A stretch of DNA of 64,000 nucleotides from Adenanthera pavonina. Lineage: Eukaryota; Streptophyta; Magnoliopsida; Fabales; Fabaceae. Under the pieces are notes generated by a model. The model made no database searches. It saw only the letters and a program-made list of their open reading frames with translations, and was not told the DNA's origin. This document shows, piece by piece, positions 54,090-64,000 of this stretch (its first letter is position 1; each line of letters starts with the position of its first letter). The stretch covers positions 19,188,501 to 19,252,500 of the forward strand of contig JAIVEN010000008.1 in the NCBI GenBank assembly GCA_026686845.1, read 5' to 3'. Made by a program: the position numbers and the translations under genes.

Positions 54090-54909
54090 GGAGCATGAGA
54101 CTGAGGTTTATAATCACCAAAAGAGAAGTAAATGGAGCAAAGCTAAAAGCCAAAGGGATGATTTCATTCAATGGTTTGAAACATGTGTAAGGAATGAGGG
54201 AATATCTAGTTGGATAAAGGAGTTGTCTAAGGGACCAAATGATATTTCCAAAAGATATTTGGGTTATGTTATTAATGGATATAGGTTTCATACAAGACAA
54301 CGTGATGCAAGGCGAAAAACCTAAAATAGTGGTCTGACATTAGTGGCAGTAACCCGAAGCTTCAAAAGTGCAAAGGATGAAAATCTAGAAAAAATTTGTG
54401 TGACCTACTATGGGGCAATAACTGATATCATAGAGTTAGATTATTATGGTCACTTTAAATATTTGTTGTTCAAATGTGACTGGTTTGAGCATGAAGAAGA
54501 CAAATATGGGTTGGCATGTGTTTACTTTAATAAAAAGTTGTACAAGGATGATTCATTTGTGTTAGCATCTCAAGTGTAGCAATGCTTCTTTGTTGAAGAT
54601 CCCTTTAATAAAAATAGGCACTATGTTTTGAAGGCACTTCCAAGGGATTCATTTGACATGGGGGAAAGTTCTAATTCAAATGGCCAAGAAGTTAATTTTG
54701 TTGAAACATTTGAGATCCCAATAAATCTTCCTATATTAAAAGATGATTGTGAAGTTGATTTGGTTAGGGAAGATATACTAGATGATATCATTGAAAAGCC
54801 TTTATCCGAATTTCACGTTCAATGAAAAGAAAATGAAAGTAATAATGAGGCTACTTTTGAAAGTGAAAATGAAAGCACTGATGACTCTATTTTTTATAAT
54901 AGTTTGTAA
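54090..54909 (+). pseudogene. Transposase second exon (DUF4216 region)
   Basis: The exon continues with EHETEVYNHQKRSKWSKAKS, GISSWIKELSKGPNDISKRY, then the DUF4216 domain (VTYYGAITDIIELDYYGHFK, LFKCDWFEHEEDKYG) that ends TNP2-type proteins, and an acidic tail to TAA 54907-54909. Three stops interrupt the one frame: TAA at 54322, TAG at 54577 and TGA at 54823. Each fits a single C-to-T change of CAA, CAG or CGA. There is no frameshift in this exon, so the damage is slight and recent relative to the LTR elements. Confidence 0.88.
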
Positions 54910-55347
54910 TCATCAGGTGATCACGAAATAAATAATCATGTTGCTATTATGTTAGTATAATACATTTGATGATAGTTTTTAATGTCTTTTAATGAAATAA
55001 TAATATCTTTGTTGTGTTATCACTTGTATTTAAAGCACTAATATATCCTTTCTATGTTGAAATGTAGGCATTGAAGTATGACAACAAATTAGGTTGTTGA
55101 ATTGAACGAAAAAGAGGGATAATTGGTGCATCCATATAAAAGGTATAAATTTCCCATTGTTTTTGAGGATATAATTGTTGCTGAAAAATTATGTTCTTGT
55201 TAAGTAAAATGTGGTCTGGTTTTGTTTTGTATTAAAAGTGACAACAATTTGTTTAGTTGATTACTTTCATATTTAGTTTTTTATTATGACTAGTATTAAG
55301 ATTGTTATTTGATTCGTAATATGATTGTTACCTAAATTTCAGCAAAA
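54910..55347 (+). other. Intergenic stretch between the two CACTA genes
   Basis: AT-rich, no coding signal. It may include the 3' end of the transposase transcript, or an intron if both genes are made from one pre-mRNA as in En/Spm. AATGTAG|GCATT at about 55068 could be an acceptor. Confidence 0.4.
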
Positions 55348-58300
55348 ATGGAGAGAGTAAAAAGTCCTACTAAAAGAAGTCTCAAATTTCCTTTCGAAGC
55401 TAGGTCAAGCACTGAGTTGGCAAAGAAATTTCAGCAGGTTAAGCGGGAGAAAATTGATAAATTACATGAGAGATTACGGGGTAATAACAAAGATAAAGTT
55501 AAAGAGGTGGATGGCAACTTAGATAGCAACATAGCGGCAAACAAAAATCAGAAAAAACGTGCTTAATGTTCAAATCAAGAAAAGCTTTCTATTGATACAA
55601 TCATTTTCACATCTCAACGTTCGAATCAAAAGCAAGTTCATCAGAAGTATTCCAACATGCCCTTCAAGAATCAAGAGGTAGATGGCATACAAGAAAGGAA
55701 AAAAAAAGGTAAAAAGAAACCCAACATGCCCTTCAATGTCGATTGGTGACTATAACAGAGTTTATGGGGATTCTCAAGGAGGAGAAAAACATCCTAGTCA
55801 ACTTCAAGAATCAAGAGAAATTGTTGCAACCAAGTCATTGAATGGAGAAAAACCTCCAAGCAAGTGTCAAAATCAGCCTCTAGCAAAAGTGAATCAAAAT
55901 CAACCATCATCTAGAAGATATAGAGAGGAAGACTTGAGGCAACTAGAAGCTATGGACAATGTTTGACAAGCTGAGGGAGATATCAATCAAGAAGAGGAAG
56001 TAACAAACATAAATAAGGAAACTATAGAAGGTAAATTATCTTCTTTCTTCATAATATATATATTTCTATTAGGTTATATCTATATAATGATTACAAATAC
56101 TAAATCTTATTTTTATTTTGTTGATGATTCTAAATTGAAATTAGGAATATAAAAAAAAAAGAACTCATGGAAAAACTTCATGCAAAAAGATTCATGCAAG
56201 AACAATGGAAGAGCGTGAAGAAGTGACCTTTAATACGGAAGGTCAACCTATTGGGCCTACAAATAAAGTAGTATTTGACTTAAGCTTCTTCTTGGGAACA
56301 TTGGGAAGAAACTTAACATTTTATCCATTGATTTACCCAAATTGGACAAAAATGCCACATAACAATAAAAATGATATATGGGTATATGCTAATGTATGTA
56401 TGTAATAGAATTGTACATGTGTAGTTATTTAGGATATGATGTGTTTGATTTCTTCATCTTGTTTTATTATGATGGTTTTTATAGAAAAAACTTATTTTAC
56501 CGAATGAAGCAAAGGGTTGGGTAGAGACTACTGTTAGAGATGCTTGGAGGCGTCATAAATGAAAAATTAGGAAGAATCATTTTTTGAAGTATTCCAACTT
56601 GACAGAAAGGCTCAAACATCACCCTCCGAAGGTGCCTGAATCAAATTTTAGAAAGCTTTGTGAATATTGGAGTTTGGAAACTATACAAGTAAGACTTATA
56701 GTTGGTTTTGCTACATGTGCTACAATCTTAAATAATTTATTTATTTTCATATTTTCTTAAACTTGTTATGCAGGCAATTAGTGTAAGGAACACTCGAAAT
56801 AGAGCTCAGCAAAAATGGAGGCATCGAATGGGCCCCAAAAGTTTTGCTATGATTCGTGAAAGAATGATATTGCCAATATCTTATTTTAATTTTAGATTAG
56901 TGTTGCATTTTGAAAATAGTGCTATATATATTTTAAAAAATTTTATTTCACCCTATAATTATTGTTTTGCAGTGAGCAAAGGAGAATAGAGAGCCTACTC
57001 AAGCAGAAATTTTTGTTGAAACTCGAAAAGGCAATAAAGGAAAAGAACTAGATACAGAAACTAATGATATAATTGTAAGTTGAAAATTGTCCTTGAATTA
57101 ATCTATTCAATAGACATTGTTCAAGGTATAACATCTAATTTTATTTTTTTTATAGTCCCAACTTCAAGATATGGTTGAGGACACTGAAGAAAGTAATGTG
57201 GATGCTTTTCAAGCTGTCTTTGGGAAGGAACGCCCTGGATCAGTGCACTGTTATGGGAGAAGGGTCACACCAACTAGCTTGAAGAGAAATACAGAGCTTA
57301 ATGCTATTAAAAAAGCACATGAAGAAGAGGTGACTTCATTGAAAGAAGAACTTGTAGACGTGAAAGATGAGATGGGTAAATTGCGAAATGCTTTTAAGGC
57401 TTTTTTACGACATTGCAACCCCGGAGTCAATATAGAATCATTGTAAGATTTATTAAGATCATCAGTTGGAGATGTTAATAGTACACCAAAGGTGATTGGA
57501 CATGTTCGTGCACATTCTTTTACATCGACAAATGTTCCAATTCTTGGATAGGTAACTTTACTTTATATCTATAACCACAACTAATTTTAAGCTTGATCTT
57601 TAATTGCTGCATACTTTTAACTTACTATAACATGTACAGTGGTTGGCTGATGAAACTTGTGACTTGACTAGTGAAGCATTAGATATATTCATATCTTATA
57701 AAATTCTTATTTTCATATAGCTCGTTTGGGTGGTGTTTGTTTTATAATAAGATTTAAGTCCATGGTCGCAACAAGTGGAGGAAATTTTGTGAGTTGATTT
57801 GAGAATTGGATTTCTTGTTGAACTTAGGAATATCTTATTGTCAATCTTCCCCTTAGATTCCTTGTTTTAATCATTGAACTTTAGGGTGTAGGGGATTGTT
57901 TGAAGTTTGACTATAAATTTGAGTGATATTCAGTTTTTGCCTTTCAAGTTCATGTGGCTCCAAATCCAATCTTGATCTCATCTATAATATGTAATAATTG
58001 AAACAATAAGAATCAGTGACCACTTTGGGTTTCTTAATTGTAATGACTATGACTCAGTATAAAATATAATGGGATTGATCTATTTATAGAATCTCATAGG
58101 GTAAGAGAAATAATCAAATAAAAAATTGAACACTTTAGAGATGGAATGGATATTATTAAGGGCTGCTATTTTATATACACGTATAAGATGGATAGTGACA
58201 TGTTGATAATGCTGGTAAACAGTTGGGCATGCTTTCCCAATTGCATTTATTTTAATTTAATTTAATGGCAATCGAATCTTAATTGTAAGGTGGGATAGTC

Positions 58301-58533
58301 ACCTCAACCAATAATTTCAATTCAATTCATATTGGCTAATCCCTTTATTCAGCTATCAATTTCGTGCATCAATCGTAAACCATTACATGACTAATTATAT
58401 GCTAATTAAACCACTAGTCTTCTTGAGTTGATACATAAGTTTATATTTTCTACATTATTATGTAACAAGATATTTATATTTTTTCCTTGTTCAGGAAGGT
58501 GATCCTAATGGAGGTGGTACAAATGAGGATTGA
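55348..58533 (+). pseudogene. CACTA TNPA-type gene (Transposase_24), seven exons
   Basis: The product would bind the subterminal repeats and help transposition. Probable exons: 55348-56030, 56145-56393, 56485-56688, 56774-56862, 56973-57074, 57156-57551 and 58495-58533, nearly all with GT-AG limits. The N-terminal part is basic and glutamine-rich. Exon 2 has EEREEVTFNTEGQPIGPTNK and LGTLGRNLTFYPLIYPNW, exon 3 DAWRRHK and FRKLCEYWSLETIQ, and exon 4 RNTRNRAQQKWRHRMGPKSF: together the Transposase_24 (Ptta/En/Spm) domain. Exon 6 ends in a coiled coil, HEEEVTSLKEELVDVKDEMG. The last exon is EGDPNGGGTNED. Breaks: a stop at 55564, a shift in the A run near 55700, stops near 55964, 56560, 57444 and 57549, and a doubtful donor after exon 4. 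Confidence 0.8.
57552..58494 (+). other. Large last intron of the TNPA-type gene
   Basis: GTAACTTT... to ...CCTTGTTCAG, AT-rich, no coding signal. It joins VPILG to EGDPNGGG. Confidence 0.5.
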
Positions 58534-58849
58534 GTTGTAACACATGATGGGTGTCATGCTATTCATCATTGATCACTTTGATCTATAAACAATTAGGATT
58601 CATGTTTTGAAACTCAAATCTATATGTATATAATCATAAGTTGGTTTTTCTGTTGGTTGTTATATTAGAAGACCATTGGTTCATGTTTGAACTTAAATTT
58701 ATGTACTTATCGAGTACAATTATAGAACATATTATAGTATGTTATGGATGATCAATTTAGTAATTCTTGAATTCTCTCTTTCTCAATGTGTCATAGAAGA
58801 AATTTAGCATTTTATCATTTTTTAGGTTAAAAAAGGATTAAATTAAGGA

Positions 58850-59373
58850 TACATTTGTAAAATGTTGCCTTTAACTTTTAAGCAACAGCTACCAAATGCA
58901 TTGAAAATGGGGTTATGGTTACAATTAAAAGTGTTGCTTATAATTTTTACTTACAGTTGAAAATTGTTGCTCATTGGGAGTCTAAAGTGTTGTTTATGAT
59001 ATTTGCTTACAGTTATAAATTGTTGCTTATTGGAAGATTAAAATGTTGCCTACAATCTATGCTTACAGTTAAAAATTGGTACCTATTCGAAATTTAGGCA
59101 ACACTTGTCAACTGTATCCTATGTTGGTAACATTTAAAAAATGTTGTCATATGTTCACCCAAGAACTGTTGCCTATTCCCCATAGTATAGGCAACATTTT
59201 TCATAGTTGTTGCCATAAAATTAAAAAAAACTGTTACCTAATGTAATAGGTAACGCTGGCATAAGCAAAACTCGAGTAACACTTGAAAAATGTTACTTAT
59301 ATTTTTAAGCAACATTTTTACTATTATGGCAACATTTTTTCAAATGTTCCTGTAGAGCAAAAATGTTGTAATG
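58850..59373 (+). repeat. Right subterminal region of the large CACTA
   Basis: At least fifteen modules of the form AA(A/T)TGTTGCC(T/A) or GGCAACA.TT in both orientations, interleaved with CTTACAGTT. They match the modules of the left end and lead to the terminal GAGCAAAAATGTTGTAATG. Confidence 0.82.
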
Positions 59374-59543
59374 AGTACAACCACAATTGACCTATACAGG
59401 GGTTCGCAAGCACACATCATGGCATACCAACAAAACAAACATGGATTTGGTCACATCAATAGGTTTCCACACAAACCCCATATTTTACATCAACCACATG
59501 CCATAATGAATACCCATGATACAAGGTTACAAGCAACAAATAT
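59374..59543 (-). repeat. Gypsy LTR fragment (right of CACTA insertion)
   Basis: Continuation of the fragment at 45146-45648 after the AGT duplication. It is cut again at 59543 by the copia solo LTR. Read on the minus strand, it has the GT-rich, low-complexity character (GTATGCCATGATGTGTGC) of the middle of the LTR at 4640-7092. Confidence 0.45.
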
Positions 59544-61045
59544 TGTTAGGTCTGCTGACTTCCCAAGAAGGGTGACTTGAGAAGTTCAAAATTTTTCTAC
59601 AAAAGTGTGATATAATAGTAATAGTAGAGGTTTACACAAAGCAGAGTACAGAAAGAATAAAGCAAATGCAAAATAAAGGAGGAGAGGACACAAATTTATC
59701 CTGGTTTGGTCTAATCCATGTTATCTACGTCTAGTCTTTAAGCCACCACCACTATCTTGCAAGAATTCAGTGGGCTTCTTACAATGCCACAATACAAGCT
59801 TGTGCTTTATTCTAAGAGCTCTCAAATCTATACTCTGCACTCTTATACAGTGTTTCCCAAACCCCTTGTAAAAATCCCTCACAAGAAAATTTTTCTTCGA
59901 GATGAAGAAAATATTTTATACAGAAAGAAAACTCTCTAACTCAAAGTAAATGTGACAGTTGAAGTGTAGTAAATGAAGTGTGAGAAATAAAAGGCTTTGT
60001 CTAGTGATTTCAGCAAAGTTTCAGTATTGATAGCACAAAAATCATTACCCATAACTTCAAATAAAGTTCTATTTATAGATTTGTGACTAAACTAGTTGTT
60101 AGACACAAGATCTAGCTGTTAGAGATATTAACCAATGGTTACTCTATAAAACTAGCTGTTCACCAACCATATTTAATGCGTCTAACACACTGAAATTGAA
60201 ATTTTGGGTGTCAACAGAAAAATTTTGTAGAGACTATAAGATAAAGACTTTAATATTGAGCTTCTAAAATTTGTCTGTTTAAGAGTGAAATTCAAATTTT
60301 GAATTTATCAAATATATCCCATGTTAAGACGTACAAATTTCCATATTCAAATTGCATCTGTTAAATATGAATAGTTGTCTTATGTTTTTGCAAGATACTC
60401 GAAATTCAAATTTTGAAAGTCAAAATTCGTTTGTCAGTGGCTAGCTCAACATGGTACAAAGGTTCTGCTCTTTGAAATTCGAATTTCAAAATTCATCTAT
60501 CAAAGATAAGCTCTAACTAGACTTACAGGTTCTCACTTCGAAATTTGAATTTTGAAATCCAAAATTCGTCTGTCAGAAGGATTGACTTTGAACTCTATTT
60601 GCACTTTAATATCATTTGAATTTTGTTAAGACTTTAGATGAATTTTGCACATTTTGCCAATTATGCTTTACTTGAAATTAAATTTTAGAATTTAAAATTC
60701 ATCTGTCAAAGATGATAACTCTAAAACTTCTAATTTTAGCAAGTAAAGTTTGAATTTTGCACAAAACATATCAAAATTAACACCATAGTTCGTCTGTTAG
60801 TCAGTGTTTTCAAAATCTAACATATGTTAATATAGGATAACTATGAAAACACTTTTTTAAATGTAGTAGGAACATAATTAAGTAAAAATCAAAGCCTTTT
60901 ACCCCTTGTACATTATGAGAAATCCTAACAACTAAATCTTCATATATTTCTCTTTAGATTTCTTTACTAGTATGCTCTTACACTCCTTTGATATTCTTCT
61001 TCAAAGCTCTAGTTGTTTGGAATCATCAAAATACTTGATTCAACA
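59544..61045 (-). mobile_element. Copia solo LTR, 1502 bp, TSD AATAT
   Basis: It starts TGTTAGGTCTGCTGACTTCC and ends CTTGATTCAACA, with a perfect five-base duplication AATAT on each side (59539-59543, 61046-61050). It aligns along most of its length with the LTR at 1355-2942 of the copia element at the left of the window and has the same orientation. No internal region is present, so it is a solo LTR left by recombination. It also carries the AAATTCGTCTGTCAG module several times (60250-60810). Confidence 0.93.
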
Positions 61046-61050
61046 AATAT

Positions 61051-61110
61051 TACTTGAAACAATATGTTACATAAACCAAAAGCATAAAAGTTACTAGCCA
61101 TGAGCTTACA
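61051..61110. other. Short spacer after solo LTR
   Basis: Probably the continuation of the disrupted gypsy LTR fragment; no feature is recognised. Confidence 0.3.
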
Positions 61111-61114
61111 TGTG

Positions 61115-61488
61115 CTTGTGAAATGGGGAGAGAGAGAGAGAGAGAGAGAGCAAAGACTCATTTGAGATATGTTTATAACTTGATCCATACAGCTATTTCA
61201 TGACGGATTGATCTAGCACCTATTATCTAACAGAAGCTTATGATTTTGATTTGTATCTTCATATATAATTATCATATAATTATCAATCAAAATCATATTA
61301 GCCTTAATTCATTATTGTTCCCATAAAGATGATTGACCAGGGATATTTAGGATAAAATAATTTATCTAAGGATATTATTATAAAAAAACATGTAAATAAT
61401 ATAATAATGTAAGGAAAAACACCTTCTTTGTCATAATGAAATATAATGTTTATAATACAATGATTGACCTAGGGCACAATCTCCAACA
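61115..61488 (-). repeat. Copia LTR fragment of another family
   Basis: On the minus strand it starts TGTTGGAGATTGTGCCCTAG (61488 leftward), the familiar start of a plant copia LTR family, followed by AATCATTGTATTATAAACAT and AT-rich LTR text. The other end is unclear, near a (GA)n tract at 61131-61151. No gag is recognised next to it on that strand. Confidence 0.6.
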
Positions 61489-62100
61489 TAAAACGCATTC
61501 AAATTTATCAGAGTTCAAAGATTGGCACTGCTGCTCATGATAAGTTCACTATGGCATGAACCCTTACTGCTTAAAAAGTTACTAGCCACTGTAACCTTGC
61601 CCTTTATCGTGGCGCCATATGCTTCTGCCTTTATTTCATTAACTTGGTCTATTTTAACTTGGACAATACTTTGAAGGTTGTTATATTATGAGTGATAATG
61701 GCATTCAAGATGTTACTCAATCAATGTATTCAATCAAAATTGGAATAGAACAACAATTGGTAGTTATGAAGTTTGACATGTAAGAAAGAAGGAAAGAAGA
61801 GAGGATCCATTAATCATAAGTATGGATGAGTTTACTGATAAGCTTGTAAAAGTTGTTTGAAAATCTTCTGCTAGTATCAATGTCATGGTTGAGAGTGTTA
61901 AGTCCATAATTCAAGGTATAAAAGTTGTTAAAGACTTCCACAATGATTTGAGATCAATTACAGAAGAATTGATGAAAATGGAGAATCTTACACTAAGAGA
62001 ATGCAACAAGGCTAGTCATTTTAAATGTAGAATCTCAAAGGGCATTTCTTAGTGGTTATGAACATCCACAAAATATTATAATATTTTATAGGAAAAAATA
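61489..62100 (+). pseudogene. Possible retrotransposon gag scrap
   Basis: From about 61822 the frame SMDEFTDKLVKVV, stop, KSSASINVMVESVKSIIQGI, then VKDFHNDLRSITEELMKMEN and LTLREC has the spacing of a copia gag (UBN2) core. The match is weak and unframed on either side. The first 300 bp (61489-61800) hold nothing recognised. Confidence 0.3.
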
Positions 62101-63453
62101 TGTAACAATCCCAAACCAGGGTTTCCAAACATGTAAGTGGTTCAGTGAAAGGTATTCTTAGAATTATATCAGATCAAAAAGGCTAGGACTAGACAATGGG
62201 TGTCTAAAATTAAAATAGCAAGATATTTAGGTAGAAACAACTAGTATTGGATAAACTTATTGTGGTGTTAGTCACCAAACTTCTATGAAATAGAAGTCAA
62301 GCTAGATACCAGAACAGTGTAATTTAGGGAGGAAGCAGCAATTTTGCTAGGGTTTTGATCTTCTAGTATGGAAGACATGATTTTCTTGGTTTGGGAGGCT
62401 TAGATCTTGAACGTATAATGATTTCCACCCTTCATCTCCTCTTTCTCTAGGTTTTAAGGGTGATTTTCATTCCCTTTTGATTTCAAAATTTGGCAGAGTT
62501 TTCACTAATTAAAATGTGTTATAATGCTTCAATGTAGTGTTGTAAAGCTCCTTCAAGCTTTGGATATGAGTATTTAAAGGTTTATGGCTTATGAGTGTTA
62601 AACCCTAGCCACTTTCTTTAGGGTTTTGGTGGTATCCAAATGTTCTATTCCAGTGACTGATTTAGGGAGTTGATTTGGGTGTAATGATATATGGGTATGA
62701 TGTTGGTTTCATGCATTTATGAAAGGGAGACTTGAATCTCTATTTGTAGCTAGTTAGAGGTTATGTCACCTCTTGTTTTGGTTATTTAATGTTTGTGTAG
62801 GTTGAAAGTTTGTTTAATTTAAGTTTTCACACTCCAAGAAGTCATTGGGAAGTATCGGGTTATTGGTAAGTGGCTACCTTGTTGTATGAAGAATGTTAGC
62901 CTTAAGGGCATTAAGTGGTTTTGAGTAGTTTAATGGGTTAGATTGGAGTTTGACACTTGTTTTGGTCTTAATTCATGCTTGAGGAGTGGTGTGTTGACTT
63001 GGTTACATCTCTTTTGTGTGTGTGTGTGTGAATAGTTGCTGCTCCGATGGCCTACTGAGTTTTTTGTGTGTATGCATGTGACCTAAGGTAACCGAGGTAT
63101 AATTCTCATTGTTATATATATATATATGCTTCAAACATTTCATATCATGATATGCATGTGGCACAAGTAGTAAGTTTTCTAACTCCTTACTTTGAATTTA
63201 TGATAAATGAATGAAAATAGCTAAGATATATATATATATATATGCTTATGAGTGTGACAAAAATCAATGTATATAGTTTTAATGCTTCCCCACAATTTTA
63301 TTTTATATGTTAATACTATGCTAGCATGATGATATATAGCATGAGATGACATGTTAGCATGGTATAATTGTATTATCACTCATGATTATGCATGGTTGAA
63401 CATATGTTGGTTGAGTGATGATGTTGTTAAAATAACACGTGGTACGTCAATCC
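62101..63453 (+). repeat. Gypsy-type LTR, 5' part, cut by another LTR
   Basis: It starts TGTAACAATCCCAAACC, the TGTAAC opening of many plant gypsy LTRs. Later text, AAGGTAACCGAGGTATAATT, ATGCTAGCATGATGATATATA and GACATGTTAGCATGG, parallels the LTR at 4640 (AAGGTAACCGGATG, ATGCTAGCATGTCCATATGA, GGCATGTTGGCATG). The alignment stops at 63453, where another TGTAAC end begins. TA runs lie at 63111-63128 and 63226-63242; a (GT)n run lies near 63017. Confidence 0.6.
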
Positions 63454-64000
63454 TGTAACAACTCTTAGTATACTATCCTAGACTTAGTCGTGAGCTAACG
63501 GGAAGTAGACCTAATGATATATGTAGGATCAGAAGAACCAGGATAGAGGAAGAACAAAGAGAAGGCCCGAATAGGGGACGCCGCGGTCAACGAACTAGAA
63601 CTTTGTTAAATTTTTAAGATAAAAGGGTCTCATGCCGCGGTGAACTTATCTACCACCGCGGTGCCAAACTCCAAACTCTGATAAATTGAAAACATTTTAG
63701 TTGATGTAGAAATAAAAATCGAAGGGAGAAACGGAGAGCTCCACTACGGTTTGCTTCTACCAAACTTTGGGAGTGATTTTTGGCCTTTAGGAGCTTCAAT
63801 CTCGGTTGGTAAGTGATTCTTGATTTCCCTCCTCTATATTATCTTCAATTTTTGCATTTGAAATTTGGATACATGTATGAGGAGTCGGTTTGGTTAGATT
63901 CCCACCAATTAAAATGCTTGGTTTGGTGTTGTAAAAGTATTATGTAGTATTAGAAAGCTTTGGGTATGAGTTTTAGAAGGAGTATATGTGCTTTTGCTTA
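63454..64000 (+). repeat. Second gypsy-type LTR start, runs off the window
   Basis: It begins TGTAACAACTCTTAG and has GCCGCGGTCAAC, TGCCGCGGTGAAC and ACCGCGGTGCC, then GTGATTTTTGGCCTTTAGGA and GGTAAGTGATTCTTGATTTCCC. This matches the beginning of the LTR at 4640 (GCGATTTTCGGACCTCAAGA, GGTAAGCGTTCCCTACTCCC) at the family level. The five bases before it are AATCC; the partner duplication lies outside the window. Confidence 0.6.

Larger units (their letters stand above)
45649..59373 (+). mobile_element. CACTA (En/Spm) element, 13.7 kb, two genes, TSD AGT
   Basis: The left end is CACTACAACATTTTTGACTT. The right end, read inward, is CATTACAACATTTTTGCTC, with one change in the CACTA core. Three-base duplications AGT flank both ends (45646-45648, 59374-59376). 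Subterminal regions (45650-45900 and 58850-59370) are filled with GGCAACA.TTTT and AAATGTTGCC modules in both orientations, the presumed TNPA-binding sites. Inside, in the canonical order, are a TNP2/TNPD-type transposase gene and a TNPA-type gene. A smaller CACTA is nested in the 5' part. The genes carry stops and frameshifts, so the copy is not autonomous now, but it was built as a full element. Confidence 0.92.

Overview
The window is nuclear DNA of a flowering plant; the species cannot be named from it. It is AT-rich and packed with Ty1-copia, Ty3-gypsy, plant L1-type LINE, CACTA (En/Spm), Mutator-like and PIF/Harbinger-type sequence, most of it broken and nested. I find no intact host gene. 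The only recognisable host-type gene is a RING-H2 finger gene at about 42.9-44.0 kb, interrupted by one in-frame stop, with a decayed copy of its last codons and 3' flank at 32.6 kb.

Layout. 1-2942: gag remnant and 5' LTR of a minus-strand copia element, inserted in the 5' LTR of a plus-strand gypsy element (2943-9824). The gypsy pol region is itself split by a 2.45 kb solo LTR (4640-7092) with a perfect ATTCC target duplication. 9825-23600: a locally repeated block present in three partial copies, marked by a recurring 20-base palindrome. One copy carries a fold-back Mutator-like element (10012-13842) that holds a minus-strand LINE relic; another copy shows the matching empty site. A Harbinger-type MITE with TAA duplications lies at 19078-19874. 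23.6-35 kb: AT-rich DNA with small MITEs, gene-like scraps and one or two peptide-sized reading frames. 34.97-39.38 kb: a plus-strand LINE with endonuclease, reverse transcriptase, zinc-binding and RNase H domains and a poly(A) tail, broken by frameshifts. 39.8-44.9 kb: direct repeats, a long inverted repeat with arms of about 500 bp, and the RING gene.

45.65-59.37 kb is the most complete system in the window: a 13.7 kb CACTA element with matching ends, an AGT target duplication, subterminal repeats, a TNP2/TNPD-type transposase gene and a multi-exon TNPA-type gene (Transposase_24). Its gene breaks are one frameshift in each gene plus stops that all fit C-to-T changes. A second, non-autonomous CACTA (46170-48373, duplication TTA) sits inside its 5' end, with an array of GCGGCGAC hairpins and a very GC-rich core. 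The large CACTA appears to have landed in an old minus-strand gypsy LTR, which was also hit by a copia solo LTR (59544-61045, duplication AATAT). The window ends in two further gypsy-type LTR starts, the second apparently inside the first.

All calls were made by eye. Element ends with paired terminal repeats and target duplications are firm. Family (clade) names, exon limits and the gene scraps are less certain.
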